A DNA stretch of 64,000 nt from Nitrosomonas nitrosa (GTDB taxonomy: Bacteria > Pseudomonadota > Gammaproteobacteria > Burkholderiales > Nitrosomonadaceae): contig NZ_QAOO01000002.1 of NCBI RefSeq assembly GCF_003051105.1, positions 124,001 through 188,000 on the forward strand, written 5' to 3'. Positions 18,310 to 27,707 of the stretch are shown in pieces. Every line of letters starts with the position of its first letter. Positions within the stretch are counted from its first letter, which is position 1. A program made the position numbers and the translations under genes. The notes beneath the pieces were generated by a model that saw nothing but the letters and a program-made list of their open reading frames with translations, ran no database searches and was not told the DNA's origin.

Positions 18310-20444
18310 AACGATCGATAGCAAGCAAGTTTTTTCTAGGCTGGGGATGGGCGGCGCAATGGGTGATGTTGTTGCTATTTTGCCAGTGGCCGGTTTTTGC
18401 CACAGACAGATTTATGCAGGAAACATTGCTAGACCGGAATAGCATCAATGAAATCGATGTAACCCGTCAACGAAACAGACAAATTATTGTGAAAGTAGCG
18501 CTGGATCAGCCGCTTGCGGCGCCACCCGCGGGCATCACGCTCACTCAGCCCGATAGGATTTTTTTCGATTTTGCCAACACAGTGAATGCGCTAGGCAAAA
18601 ACATACATGAAGTGGGCGAAGAAGATTTGCGAAGTATTCACTTTGCGCAAACCGATCATCGCACCCGCATGGTAATGAACCTGTCAAAACCGATGACCTA
18701 TGAGACCCGGGTGAACGGAGACCATTTGCTCATCGTGCTGACTGGAATGGGTTATGCCGAAGCAAGCCCTGCAGCGCCTCCTCCCGTCAGCAGCCCTCTG
18801 GCCGATAGGCAGGAAAGGCAATTGTTGAGTTTGCAAGATATCGACTTCAAGCGTGGGCCGAATGGAGAAGGCCGCATCGAGGTCGATCTCTCGATGCCGG
18901 GTGCGGGAATCGACGTTCGCCAGCAGGGTAATCGTATTGTCGTCGAATTCCTCAAAACCTATTTGCCGCCAAATTTAGAACGACGTCTGGATGTGGTGGA
19001 TTTTGCCACACCGGTACAAATCATCGAGACTTCGATAAAAGAGCACAATGTGCAGATGGTGGTCGAGCCTAAAGGGCGCTGGGAGCATACTTCATTTCAA
19101 GCAGGTACCAAATTCGTATTGGACGTTAAACCGGTTGCCGAAAACGGAGATGTTCCCGTACACAAAAAATTGATTACCGGGGGCTATACCGGTGAGAAGC
19201 TTACGCTCAATTTTCAGAACGTGGAAGTACGCGCGATATTACAAGTGCTCGCTGATTTCACCAATCTGAACATCATTGCGAGTGATTCCGTGAAAGGTTA
19301 TCTCACTTTGCGTCTGAAAGATGTGCCCTGGGATCAGGCATTGGATATCGTATTGCAGTCGCAAGAGCTCGATAAGCGCAGAGTAGGCAATGTTATTTTT
19401 GTCGCGCCGCGGGAAGAGCTGACTGCCCGCGAGAAGCTCGATCTGGAATCGCGCCAGCAGATAACCGAATTGGAGCCGTTGCAAACCGAGACATTCAAAT
19501 TGAATTATCGAACGGCAAGTTCGATCCCGCTCAAGGGTATTTTAAGCCAACGCGGAACCGTAGAGATCGACGATATCAGCAATACCCTCACGGTAACGGA
19601 TGTCCCGGCCAGGCTTGCCGAGGTCGCCAAGTTTCTTGCGGGGCTCGATACCTCCGTACGGCAGGTGATGATCGAAGCACGCATTGTCGAAGCGACAGAT
19701 TCTTTCAGCCGTAACCTGGGTGCACGGTTCGGCGTGCAGAATGCAAGTCGGATCGGGGGCCGGAACCTTGGTATTTCCGGCAATCTCGACAGTTCCAGCG
19801 CCTTGGCTGCAGGCGCGCCGCCTGGCGGTGGCCAAAATCTCAACGTGAATTTGCCGGCGGCAGCCGTTGCAGGTGCGGCTGGCGGGCCAGCGGCGCTGGG
19901 ACTGAGTCTGATCAAAATCAACAATGGTTCATTGATCAATTTGGAACTATCCGCACTGGAGACGGATAGCAAAGGCAGAATCATCGCCAGCCCGCGACTG
20001 GTCACCGCCAACCGGGTGGAGGCAACCATCGAACAAGGAACAGAAATTCCGTTCCAGATTGTCAGCCAATTGGGTAGACCGCAGATTCAATTCAAAAAGG
20101 CGGTACTGGCGCTCAAAGTAACACCCCAAATCACCCCTGATGACAATATCATTATGAGGCTGCAAGTTAATCAAGATACGCGCGGTACGGATACCCCTGC
20201 CGGACCGGCAATCGATACCAAGCAAATCACTACGGAAGTATTGGTGGAAAATGGGGGTACTGTCGTGATCGGCGGGATTTTCGAACGTACGGAGCGGCAA
20301 ACGACCAACAAAATCCCCTTTCTGGGCGATGTACCTATTCTCGGTAATGTTTTCAAGAATAGCGCTCGCCGAGATGACAAACGGGAATTGCTGATTTTTG
20401 TGACCCCGCGTATCTTGAATGACAATTTGAGCGTGATGCAATAA
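18306..20444 (+). CDS. pilQ: Type IV pilus secretin PilQ
   Basis: PilQ forms the outer-membrane ring through which pili (and often DNA) pass. After a signal peptide (hydrophobic stretch ending near PVFAT) come two AMIN domains for peptidoglycan binding (about residues 38-125 and 165-255). A secretin/TonB N-terminal domain (LNFQNVEVRAILQVLADF) and an N-domain follow. The secretin barrel carries VMIEARIVEATDSFSRNLG and the conserved KIPFLGDVPILGNVFK near the end. A low-complexity Gly/Ala-rich loop (about residues 505-535) lies inside the secretin domain. Length is 712 residues from the ATG at 18306 (ATGA overlap with pilP). aroK/aroB, which often follow pilQ, are absent here; the convergent trmL comes next. 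Confidence 0.95.
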   Translation: MKRSIASKFFLGWGWAAQWVMLLLFCQWPVFATDRFMQETLLDRNSINEIDVTRQRNRQIIVKVALDQPLAAPPAGITLTQPDRIFFDFANTVNALGKNIHEVGEEDLRSIHFAQTDHRTRMVMNLSKPMTYETRVNGDHLLIVLTGMGYAEASPAAPPPVSSPLADRQERQLLSLQDIDFKRGPNGEGRIEVDLSMPGAGIDVRQQGNRIVVEFLKTYLPPNLERRLDVVDFATPVQIIETSIKEHNVQMVVEPKGRWEHTSFQAGTKFVLDVKPVAENGDVPVHKKLITGGYTGEKLTLNFQNVEVRAILQVLADFTNLNIIASDSVKGYLTLRLKDVPWDQALDIVLQSQELDKRRVGNVIFVAPREELTAREKLDLESRQQITELEPLQTETFKLNYRTASSIPLKGILSQRGTVEIDDISNTLTVTDVPARLAEVAKFLAGLDTSVRQVMIEARIVEATDSFSRNLGARFGVQNASRIGGRNLGISGNLDSSSALAAGAPPGGGQNLNVNLPAAAVAGAAGGPAALGLSLIKINNGSLINLELSALETDSKGRIIASPRLVTANRVEATIEQGTEIPFQIVSQLGRPQIQFKKAVLALKVTPQITPDDNIIMRLQVNQDTRGTDTPAGPAIDTKQITTEVLVENGGTVVIGGIFERTERQTTNKIPFLGDVPILGNVFKNSARRDDKRELLIFVTPRILNDNLSVMQ

Positions 20445-20477
20445 CGGTGCTTGATCGATTGCGGTAACACGCCCTGA

Positions 20478-20948
20478 TCAGGTTTCTTCCTTCACGCTGA
20501 ACCCGAGTTGCCGCCAAGCTTCATAGACCACGATGGATACCGCATTGGCCAGATTCAGGCTGCGGCGTCCTGGCAACATCGGAATGGATAAGCGATGGTC
20601 ATCCGGAAAACGTTCCAGTACTTCCTTTGGCAATCCGCGGCTTTCCGAGCCAAACAGAAAAGCATCGTGCGGGGAATAACTGACTTGATCATAGCGTCGT
20701 TTCCCTTTGGTCGTTACAGCGAAAAGACGACGATCAGTCAGGCTGTGGCGACATTCCTCCCAGTTGGTATGTAATGCGAGATGGGCAAATTCATGGTAAT
20801 CCAGTCCGGCGCGTAACAACTGCTTGTCGTTCAGCTGAAAACCCAGTGGCTTGACCAGATGCAGCGTTGCGCCGGTATTGGCGCAGAGCCGGATGATATT
20901 GCCGGTATTGGGCGGAATCTCAGGTTGATAGAGAATGACGGCCAGCAT
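20478..20948 (-). CDS. trmL: tRNA (cytidine/uridine-34 2'-O-)-methyltransferase TrmL
   Basis: TrmL 2'-O-methylates the wobble nucleotide of tRNA-Leu isoacceptors using S-adenosylmethionine. It is a minimal SPOUT-fold enzyme: PEIPPNTGNIIRLCANTG near the N-terminus, FLFGSESRGLP in the knot region, and SLNLANAVSIVVYEAWRQLG at the C-terminus form the trefoil-knot cofactor site. Length is 156 residues, as in E. coli YibK. It follows comF on the same strand with a 9-bp gap, so the two are probably co-transcribed. It is convergent with pilQ. Confidence 0.93.
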   Translation of the reverse strand: MLAVILYQPEIPPNTGNIIRLCANTGATLHLVKPLGFQLNDKQLLRAGLDYHEFAHLALHTNWEECRHSLTDRRLFAVTTKGKRRYDQVSYSPHDAFLFGSESRGLPKEVLERFPDDHRLSIPMLPGRRSLNLANAVSIVVYEAWRQLGFSVKEET

Positions 20949-20957
20949 AGGATGGAT

Positions 20958-21704
20958 TCATGAAAGCGGTGGATGGGCAGCGACGCCGTGCAAGGCAGGG
21001 GAAGGTGCTCGGGCAATGACCCAGATGCTGATTTCGCTGGCCCCTTGCTGGCGTATTGTTTTTGCCAGTTCATGCAAGGTTGCGCCGCTGGTCATGACAT
21101 CGTCCAGAAGGGCAACATGTTGACGCTCGAGGCAAGTGGTGCAGGTAAAAGCATGGCGCACGTTGCTGTGCCGTTTTTTCCAAGGCAGTGTCGTTTGAGA
21201 GGGCGTGTCCTTGTTGCGAACACATACTTGGGGCAGCAAAGGAATACCCATACGTCTGGAGAGCTGACGGCCAATTTCCGCAGTCTGATTAAATCCCCTT
21301 TCTTTCAGCTTGTTCGTGTGCAACGGCACCGGAATGATGCAATCGGGCAGGGGAAAGGCAAGCAGTTTGGGGAGCAGCAGATCGGCTAAAATGGGCGTCA
21401 AGGATAGGTCACCCCGATATTTCAACCTGTGAATCAGTGCGTCGACCGGGAAAGCATACTGCAAGGCAGCGAATGCGCGATCCCATGCAGGAAGCGCTGT
21501 CAGGCACGCGCCACACAGGCGCGAGTCCTTCGAGGGCAGTAAGCATCCAGGGCAATGATCCGTTATCCAATGCGGCAGGCTGTCCTGGCACGCGTCACAT
21601 AAATTACCCTCGCAAGCGGCCAAGCAAAGTGTGCAGTGCCTTGGCCGGAACAGATGCTTAAAATTTAATCGCTTGTTTAAAAATGATGAAAGAAAATTTG
21701 ACAA
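20958..21704 (-). CDS. comF: ComF family phosphoribosyltransferase-like protein
   Basis: ComF proteins help convert incoming DNA in natural transformation and otherwise resemble amidophosphoribosyltransferases. The N-terminus has a double zinc ribbon with CTLC, CDAC, CPGC and CGAC pairs (about residues 24-70). The PRTase motif VALLDDVMTSGATLHELA binds the ribose-phosphate. Length is about 248 residues. The frame opens with TTG at 21704 and has no early ATG, so the exact start is uncertain. ComF and the PilQ secretin nearby are both competence-associated in other bacteria, but this alone does not show that the organism is transformable. Confidence 0.88.
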   Translation of the reverse strand: MSNFLSSFLNKRLNFKHLFRPRHCTLCLAACEGNLCDACQDSLPHWITDHCPGCLLPSKDSRLCGACLTALPAWDRAFAALQYAFPVDALIHRLKYRGDLSLTPILADLLLPKLLAFPLPDCIIPVPLHTNKLKERGFNQTAEIGRQLSRRMGIPLLPQVCVRNKDTPSQTTLPWKKRHSNVRHAFTCTTCLERQHVALLDDVMTSGATLHELAKTIRQQGASEISIWVIARAPSPALHGVAAHPPLS

Positions 21705-21773
21705 TTAAAGCTCGATCCTTGATGATGCCGGGCACGCAATTATAGAGAGAATAAGGTCATCTGACTGCAAATT

Positions 21774-22793
21774 ATGATTGAATCTAGCACGAAACCGGCA
21801 AAATCCACTTCCATTGACAGAACGGCGGCACTTGGCGCCCAGTGCGGCCATGCCCATGAGAGGTCTACGTGGCAGATTACGCAAGTCCAGTCGCTACTGG
21901 ATATGTCCTTTAACGATTTGATACACCAGGCACAGACTGTTCACCGGCAATATCATGATGCGAACACCATTCAGTTATCTACCCTGATATCTGTCAAAAC
22001 AGGCGGCTGCCCCGAAGACTGCGGCTATTGCCCACAAGCCGCACGCTATCATACCGGTGTCGAGAACCAGGATATGCTTTCATCCGATACCGTGGTCGAG
22101 GCGGCGCTGGCAGCCAAAGCCGAAGGTGCGACGCGTTTCTGCATGGGCGCGGCCTGGCGCGGGCCCAAGCAACGGGATATCGACCGCATGACCGAAATCA
22201 TCGAAGCCGTGAAAGCGCTGGGGTTGGAAACCTGCGCGACGTTGGGAATGCTGAAACCAGGCCAAGCCGAGCAACTCAAACAGGCTGGATTGGATTATTA
22301 CAACCACAACCTGGATACTGCACCCGAATTCTATGGTGAAATCATCACCACGCGGGATTACCAGGATCGCCTCGATACGCTCGAGCAAGTCCGCAAGGCC
22401 GGTATCCATGTCTGCTGCGGCGGCATTGTGGGAATGGGAGAATCCCGGCTGGCACGCGCCGGTCTGATCGCGCAGCTGGCAAACATGGATCCTTATCCCG
22501 AATCGGTACCGATCAATTATCTTGTGCAAGTCGAAGGCACGCCCCTTTATGGCACGGAAGCGCTCGATCCCTTCGAGTTTGTGCGGACCATTGCAGCTGC
22601 GCGCATCACCATGCCCAAGGCGATGGTCAGATTGTCAGCCGGTAGACGGGAAATGTCCGAAGCGGTGCAAGCGCTGTGTTTTCTAGCAGGGGCCAATTCG
22701 ATCTTTTATGGAGATAAGTTGTTGACGACGGGTAATCCGGAAACCGACAGCGACAAAGCGCTGTTTGAAAAACTGGGGTTAAACGCCTTATAA
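21774..22793 (+). CDS. bioB: Biotin synthase
   Basis: BioB is a radical-SAM enzyme that inserts sulfur into dethiobiotin to make biotin. The [4Fe-4S] motif is [16 protein letters not shown], with Cys 79, 83 and 86. Downstream are the radical-SAM barrel segments [20 protein letters not shown] and [13 protein letters not shown], which help build the SAM and second iron-sulfur sites. At 339 residues it carries an N-terminal extension of roughly 30 residues (Ser/Thr/His-rich) relative to E. coli BioB; the true start could be internal. It is the first gene of bioB-F-H-C-D; bioF starts 5 bp after its stop. The 69-bp gap to divergent comF must hold the promoter; I found no recognisable BirA operator in it. 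Confidence 0.97.
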   Translation: MIESSTKPAKSTSIDRTAALGAQCGHAHERSTWQITQVQSLLDMSFNDLIHQAQTVHRQYHDANTIQLSTLISVKTGGCPEDCGYCPQAARYHTGVENQDMLSSDTVVEAALAAKAEGATRFCMGAAWRGPKQRDIDRMTEIIEAVKALGLETCATLGMLKPGQAEQLKQAGLDYYNHNLDTAPEFYGEIITTRDYQDRLDTLEQVRKAGIHVCCGGIVGMGESRLARAGLIAQLANMDPYPESVPINYLVQVEGTPLYGTEALDPFEFVRTIAAARITMPKAMVRLSAGRREMSEAVQALCFLAGANSIFYGDKLLTTGNPETDSDKALFEKLGLNAL

Positions 22794-22798
22794 AGCCT

Positions 22799-23965
22799 AT
22801 GGCGACAGATCTCTCCGCTCGACTGAGCGCGCATGAGAACAAAGGGCTTTACCGCAAGCGGTTGACGCTCGAAGGCCCTCAAGCGACGGATGTCACGATT
22901 GACGGCAAACGCTACCTCGCTTTCTGCAGCAATGACTATCTCGGTCTCGCCAACCACTCGGCGTTGATCGAAGCGGCCTGTCACGGTGCACGAACCTATG
23001 GCGTGGGTTCGGGTGCTTCACATTTGATCACGGGGCATTCCTCGGCCCATCACGCGCTCGAACATGCATTGGCGCAATTTGTCGGCTTGCCGCAGGCGTT
23101 GCTGTTTTCCACCGGATACATGGCCAACATGGCAGTGATCACGGCTTTGGTCGGCAGGGGCGATGCCGTCTTTGCGGACAAACTCAATCATGCTTCGTTG
23201 AATGACGCCATCGTGCTTTCGCGTGCGACTTTCACGCGTTATCCCCATCTCGAGCTCGCACGGCTGGAACGGTGTCTGGCAGACACAAAGGCTAGCCGCA
23301 AGCTGGTGGCAACCGATGCCGTGTTCAGCATGGATGGCGATATTGCGCCCGTTGCCGAGCTCTTGGCGCTTTGTGAACGCTATGATGCCTGGCTATTGCT
23401 CGATGATGCGCATGGTTTCGGTGTGCTCGGCAAACAGGGGCAAGGGATTCTGCATGCTGTCGACGGATTCGATCTGCAATCGCCGCGTCTTATTTATATG
23501 GCTACGCTGGGCAAAGCCGCGGGCGTGTTCGGTGCTTTCGTGGCAGCGCAACCCGAGGTGATCGCGGCGCTCATCCAGTTTGCGCATAGCTATGGCTACA
23601 CGACGGCGACGCCGCCCTTATTGGCGCACACCTTATTGACCAGTCTGTCATTGATCGAACGAGAAGTCTGGCGGCGGGAAATATTGACGGCGCATCGGCT
23701 GCGCCTGAGCCGGGGGCTGCAATCGTGCCGCTGGCCGCTGCTGCCATCGGCAACACCGATTCAGCCGCTGCGAGTCGGGCAGAGTGAGGAAGCAGTTCGT
23801 TTAAGCGCAGCGTTGCGTGAGCAAGGCATACTCGTGCCGGCAATCAGGCCACCCACCGTACCTAAGGGGCAAGCGAGGCTGCGTATTTCGTTATCGGCCG
23901 CCCATAGCAAGGAAGACGTCGATCGGTTGATCGAAGCGCTACACGCTGTGGCGGGTAACGTTTAG
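22799..23965 (+). CDS. bioF: 8-amino-7-oxononanoate synthase
   Basis: BioF condenses pimeloyl-ACP and alanine with loss of CO2 in the first ring-forming step of biotin synthesis. It is a PLP enzyme of the alpha-oxoamine synthase family: FCSNDYLGLANH, GSGASHLITGHSSAHHALE, DDAHGFGVLG and the PLP lysine in TLGKAAGVFGAF (Lys near 239). Length is 388 residues. It is packed between bioB (5 bp) and bioH (12 bp). Confidence 0.96.
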   Translation: MATDLSARLSAHENKGLYRKRLTLEGPQATDVTIDGKRYLAFCSNDYLGLANHSALIEAACHGARTYGVGSGASHLITGHSSAHHALEHALAQFVGLPQALLFSTGYMANMAVITALVGRGDAVFADKLNHASLNDAIVLSRATFTRYPHLELARLERCLADTKASRKLVATDAVFSMDGDIAPVAELLALCERYDAWLLLDDAHGFGVLGKQGQGILHAVDGFDLQSPRLIYMATLGKAAGVFGAFVAAQPEVIAALIQFAHSYGYTTATPPLLAHTLLTSLSLIEREVWRREILTAHRLRLSRGLQSCRWPLLPSATPIQPLRVGQSEEAVRLSAALREQGILVPAIRPPTVPKGQARLRISLSAAHSKEDVDRLIEALHAVAGNV

Positions 23966-23977
23966 CGTGCGTGTGAT

Positions 23978-24736
23978 ATGAACCGTCTGCACGTGGAAAG
24001 GATGGGAGCGGGCCCTGATCTGGTGATGATCCATGGCTGGGCCATGCACAGCGGCATTTGGAATGGTGTGCGCGACCTGCTGGCTGCACGTTACCGTCTG
24101 CATCTGGTCGATTTGCCTGGGCACGGGCAGAGTCCCGCTTGGGCATCGTATTCTTTTGAAGAAATCACTGACAGCATTGCACAGATCTTGCCCCGGGACA
24201 GTATCGTATGCGGTTGGTCGCTAGGTGGGCAGATCGCGATCCAACTCGCTTTGTCCGTGCCGCAACAGGTGAGCAAGCTTGTACTGGTTGCGACCACGCC
24301 CTGCTTCGTCAAGCGGGACGATTGGCCATGGGGAATGGAGGCGCTGACGCTCCAGCTTTTCAAGGAGAACCTGGAACGCCATTATGCGCAAACGCTGAAT
24401 CGATTCTTTACCTTGCAAGTCAACGGCAGCCATGACATGACCCATGTGCTTGCGCAATTGCGCAGCTATTTTTTCCAGCATGCGCAGCCCGATGAGCAAG
24501 CCCTCAGAGCGGGGTTGCAGCTATTATTGACCAACGATCTGCGCACAGTATTGACCGCAGTGGCGCAACCGGTAGTGCTGCTGCATGGTGAAAACGATGT
24601 CATCACCCACGTCGATGCGGCCAGATGGATGCAGCGGCAGTTGCCTGATGCCCGTTTTATCGGTTTCCCGCATTGCGGCCACGCCCCCTTCTTAACTTAT
24701 CCGGATCAGTTTATAGCGAATCTATATGATTTATGA
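23978..24736 (+). CDS. bioH: Pimeloyl-ACP methyl ester carboxylesterase
   Basis: BioH hydrolyses the methyl ester of pimeloyl-ACP and so ends the chain-building phase opened by BioC. It is an alpha/beta hydrolase with oxyanion region IHGWAMHSGIW, nucleophile elbow GWSLGG (Ser 81), the acid in LHGENDVITHVDAAR and catalytic His in HCGHAPFLTYP. Length is 252 residues. The end overlaps the bioC start by 11 bp. Having bioH next to bioC supports the assignment over other small hydrolases. Confidence 0.93.
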   Translation: MNRLHVERMGAGPDLVMIHGWAMHSGIWNGVRDLLAARYRLHLVDLPGHGQSPAWASYSFEEITDSIAQILPRDSIVCGWSLGGQIAIQLALSVPQQVSKLVLVATTPCFVKRDDWPWGMEALTLQLFKENLERHYAQTLNRFFTLQVNGSHDMTHVLAQLRSYFFQHAQPDEQALRAGLQLLLTNDLRTVLTAVAQPVVLLHGENDVITHVDAARWMQRQLPDARFIGFPHCGHAPFLTYPDQFIANLYDL

Positions 24737-25607
24737 CCATATTCTAGATAAGCGCCAGCTCCGCCAAGCGTTTGAGCGTGCAGCAACGCGCTATGACCAG
24801 TCTGCTGTTCTGCAGCGCGAAGTATGCGAACGCATGCTGTCGCGCCTCGATTACATCAAGTATACGCCGGAGCGGGTGCTGGACATGGGCAGCGGTACCG
24901 GCTATGGCAGCCGCAAGTTACACGAACGCTATCCGCGCAGCCAAGTGGTGGCAGTGGATATCGCGCATGCCATGCATCTCCAGGCACGTCCTCCGCTACC
25001 TCGCTGGCAGCAATGGCTACCGCTGCCAAAGCGCGCCGTGACGCACTATGTGGGCGGAGACGCCGAGCAATTGCCCTTGCGGGAAGCCTGTATAGACATG
25101 ATCTGGTCAAACTTGACCATTCAATGGTGCAACGACCTCAAGCAGACTTTCGCGGAGTCGCGCCGTGTGCTGAAAAGCGGGGGGTTGTTGATGTTCAGTA
25201 CGTTCGGACCGGATACCTTGAAAGAATTGAAGCAGGCATTCAAAGCAGCGGACAAATTTAGTCATGTCAACCGCTTTACGGATATGCACGATATCGGCGA
25301 TCTGTTGGTGCATAGCGGCTTTGCCACACCCGTGATGGATATGGAATACATCACGCTCACTTACGATGATGTCATGGGGGTGCTGCGCGATCTCAAGGCC
25401 ATCGGTGCGCACAATGTGACTGCAGGCAGACATCAGGGACTGACCGGCAAGGGCGTATGGCAACAGGTCATAGCGCAATATGAAACATTCCGTCATGCCG
25501 GGAAGTTGCCCGCGACGTTCGAGGTGGTTTACGGTCATGCCTGGAAACCCGAGCCACGGCAAGCGGCGCTCAAACCCGAGACGCGGCGCAAACTTGGGTT
25601 GGAATGA
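24726..25607 (+). CDS. bioC: Malonyl-ACP O-methyltransferase
   Basis: BioC methylates malonyl-ACP so that fatty acid synthesis can build a pimeloyl chain. The SAM motif I is VLDMGSGTGYGSRKL (about residues 54-68), preceded by the BioC-like N-terminus DKRQLRQAFERAATRYDQSA. The motif IWSNLTIQWCNDLKQTF is typical of the family. Length is 293 residues. The start is inside bioH (11-bp overlap), which points to translational coupling. Confidence 0.93.
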   Translation: MIYDHILDKRQLRQAFERAATRYDQSAVLQREVCERMLSRLDYIKYTPERVLDMGSGTGYGSRKLHERYPRSQVVAVDIAHAMHLQARPPLPRWQQWLPLPKRAVTHYVGGDAEQLPLREACIDMIWSNLTIQWCNDLKQTFAESRRVLKSGGLLMFSTFGPDTLKELKQAFKAADKFSHVNRFTDMHDIGDLLVHSGFATPVMDMEYITLTYDDVMGVLRDLKAIGAHNVTAGRHQGLTGKGVWQQVIAQYETFRHAGKLPATFEVVYGHAWKPEPRQAALKPETRRKLGLE

Positions 25608-25646
25608 TGCAAGCAGCACTGGCTGCAGATCGATGAGCGGATCGCG

Positions 25647-26312
25647 ATGCCTGCAGGGTACTTCGTAACCGGAACGGACACGGGCGTAGGGAAAACCTTA
25701 GTGAGCTGTGCCTTGCTGCATGCGTTCGCCCTGGCTGGCAAAACGGCAATCGGCATGAAACCGGTCGCGGCCGGATGCGAAGCGGGTAAATGGCTAGACG
25801 TCGAGCAGTTGATCGCCGCGAGTACCGTCTCGGCAGCGCGCGAGTGGATCAATCCCTATGCGCTGGTGCCACCGATTGCGCCCCATATTGCAGCGAAGCA
25901 AGCGGGTGTCACGATCGATCTCGCCGTCATTCAGCAAGCTTTTTACGCGTTGCAGAAAACAGCCGACAGGGTGATCGTCGAAGGTGCCGGGGGATTCCTG
26001 GTGCCACTCGGCGACCGGTACGATACCCGCGATCTGGCGTGCGCACTGGGCCTGCCCGTGGTGCTGGTGGTCGGCCTGCGCTTGGGGTGCCTCAATCACG
26101 CCTTGCTGACGGCACAGGCTATCCAGTCAAGCGGATTGCCGTTGGCGGGCTGGGTCGCCAACCAGATCGATCCCGCTATGGCGAGCCTTGCAGAAAACAT
26201 TGATACGCTGCAGCAGCGGCTCGCTGGCCCGCTGCTGGGCGTGCTGCCATTCCGTGAACAACCCGATGCAAAAGCGTTTGCCACGCAGCTCGATACGCGC
26301 TTGCTCGGTTAA
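25647..26312 (+). CDS. bioD: Dethiobiotin synthetase
   Basis: BioD closes the ureido ring of dethiobiotin using ATP and CO2. The P-loop is FVTGTDTGVGKTLVSCALL (residues 6-24) and the conserved VEGAGGFLVPL lies near residues 112-122. Length is 221 residues. It is the last gene of the cluster and is convergent with a peptidase gene 13 bp away. bioA, the step between BioF and BioD, is not present in this cluster and must be elsewhere or be replaced. Confidence 0.95.
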   Translation: MPAGYFVTGTDTGVGKTLVSCALLHAFALAGKTAIGMKPVAAGCEAGKWLDVEQLIAASTVSAAREWINPYALVPPIAPHIAAKQAGVTIDLAVIQQAFYALQKTADRVIVEGAGGFLVPLGDRYDTRDLACALGLPVVLVVGLRLGCLNHALLTAQAIQSSGLPLAGWVANQIDPAMASLAENIDTLQQRLAGPLLGVLPFREQPDAKAFATQLDTRLLG

Positions 26313-26325
26313 CTAGGATTGATCG

Positions 26326-27288
26326 TTAGCGTGCCGCACCGAGCACTACTTTGAATTTTTCGGTCGCCTGTACGAGGGCGGCGCGAATACCGGGTTCCCA
26401 TGCCGAGTGGCCAGCGTCTTCGATAACGGTATATTCAGCCCGGGGCCATGCCCGATGCAAATCATCCGCACTGACGATCGGGCAAACAGCGTCGTACCGG
26501 CCCTGCACGATGATGGCCGGGTGGTCGTGCAGCGTGTGAATGTTATCCAGCAAGGCATTCTCCGGCAGGAAGATACCGTGCACGAAATAATGCGCTTCCA
26601 TGCGCGCCAGTCCTAGCGCTACCGTATCGCCTGTAAAATATTCGACTGTTTCCGGGCTGGGCAGTAACGTCGAGCAGCTCCCCTCGTATCGTCCCCAGGC
26701 ACGGGCCGCTGGCATATGGACGGCAGGATCGGGATCCATCAGACGGCGATAGTATGCCGATAAAATATCGTTTCGTTCAGAGGCGGAAAGGGGCGCGACG
26801 AAGTCATGCCACGCCTCGGGAAAGAAGTGACGCAATCCGTAGAGAAACCAGTCGATCTCGCTGTTACGGCACAGGAAAATTCCTCGCAGAACAAAGCCGA
26901 GACAACGGGACGGGTGAGCCTCGCCGTAGGCCAGGGCCAAGGTGCTGCCCCAGGAACCGCCAAATATGAGCCATTGTTCGATACCGAGATGCTGTCTTAA
27001 TGTTTCGATATCCTGAATCAGGTGTGGCGTGGTATTGTCTTGTATCTCGCCCAATGGGGTGGAACGGCCTGCGCCACGCTGATCGTAAATGACGATACGG
27101 TAGTAGGCAGGATCGAAGAAGCGGCGGTGATTAGGCGTTGATCCAGCGCCCGGGCCGCCATGCAGAAACAGCACCGGAATGCCGTTTGCATTACCCGATT
27201 GCTCCCAATAAAGGGTATGCCGTGCATCGAGCGGGAGCATGCCGTGATGAGTCGGTTCAATTGCGGGATAAAGTTCAGTGCGGTTCAT
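26326..27288 (-). CDS. pip: Proline iminopeptidase
   Basis: This is a cytoplasmic alpha/beta-hydrolase peptidase that removes N-terminal proline. Signature segments are FLHGGPGAGSTPNHRRFFDP, the Asp-Gln-Arg-Gly strand YDQRGAGRSTP, and the nucleophile elbow IFGGSWGSTLALAY (Ser near 111). The acid lies in GRYDAVCP and the His in EDAGHSAWEPG. Length is 320 residues, as in other S33 prolyl aminopeptidases. It is divergent from the small coiled-coil gene across about 160 bp. Confidence 0.93.
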   Translation of the reverse strand: MNRTELYPAIEPTHHGMLPLDARHTLYWEQSGNANGIPVLFLHGGPGAGSTPNHRRFFDPAYYRIVIYDQRGAGRSTPLGEIQDNTTPHLIQDIETLRQHLGIEQWLIFGGSWGSTLALAYGEAHPSRCLGFVLRGIFLCRNSEIDWFLYGLRHFFPEAWHDFVAPLSASERNDILSAYYRRLMDPDPAVHMPAARAWGRYEGSCSTLLPSPETVEYFTGDTVALGLARMEAHYFVHGIFLPENALLDNIHTLHDHPAIIVQGRYDAVCPIVSADDLHRAWPRAEYTVIEDAGHSAWEPGIRAALVQATEKFKVVLGAAR

Positions 27289-27449
27289 ATCATCCTATTG
27301 TTTGGGTGCGATTGATTTGCCAGTTTAATGGATGCGGCGAAACTGGAAAAGCAGAACAATTGAACGCGATCTTTGCAATTTGCCCAAGGAGCGGACTTGT
27401 TAGAGTACAGCCTTGATTGATACAGTATACCTAGCCGGAGGAAACGATT

Positions 27450-27707
27450 ATGATGCATACCCATTTAAAAGAGCGCGAAATTTCGATGCTGCGCGCGGAA
27501 ATTGAAATGCTGATGACCGAGCGTCAAAGCCTGCTGAAAATAGCCGGTGCCGCAGCACAGCTTGTTGCCAAGATCGATAGTAAAACACTGCCGCAGAATG
27601 CACGTGAATGTGCCAGTGAGTTATCGGCGAGCTTGAATGAATTGACAGAAGAAACACTCAGCGATGCACTTGAAAAGGTAAGGAAGAAGTCGACCCACAG
27701 TGAATGA
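27450..27707 (+). CDS. Small coiled-coil protein of unknown function, coupled to a patatin gene
   Basis: I do not recognise a named family. The 85-residue product is charged, without Cys, signal peptide or membrane segment, and begins with a heptad-like coiled coil (REISMLRAEIEMLMTERQ, about residues 8-25). A small alanine-rich helix and an acidic helix (LNELTEETLSDALEKV) follow. A good ribosome binding site (CGGAGGAAA) precedes the ATG. Its stop overlaps the GTG of the patatin gene by 8 bp, which implies co-translation. It could be a partner or regulator of that lipase, which is inference from position only. Confidence 0.75.
   Translation: MMHTHLKEREISMLRAEIEMLMTERQSLLKIAGAAAQLVAKIDSKTLPQNARECASELSASLNELTEETLSDALEKVRKKSTHSE

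Noticed and set aside
21705-21773. Possible BirA operator between comF and bioB
   Set aside because: No inverted repeat with the spacing expected for BirA sites could be found by eye.
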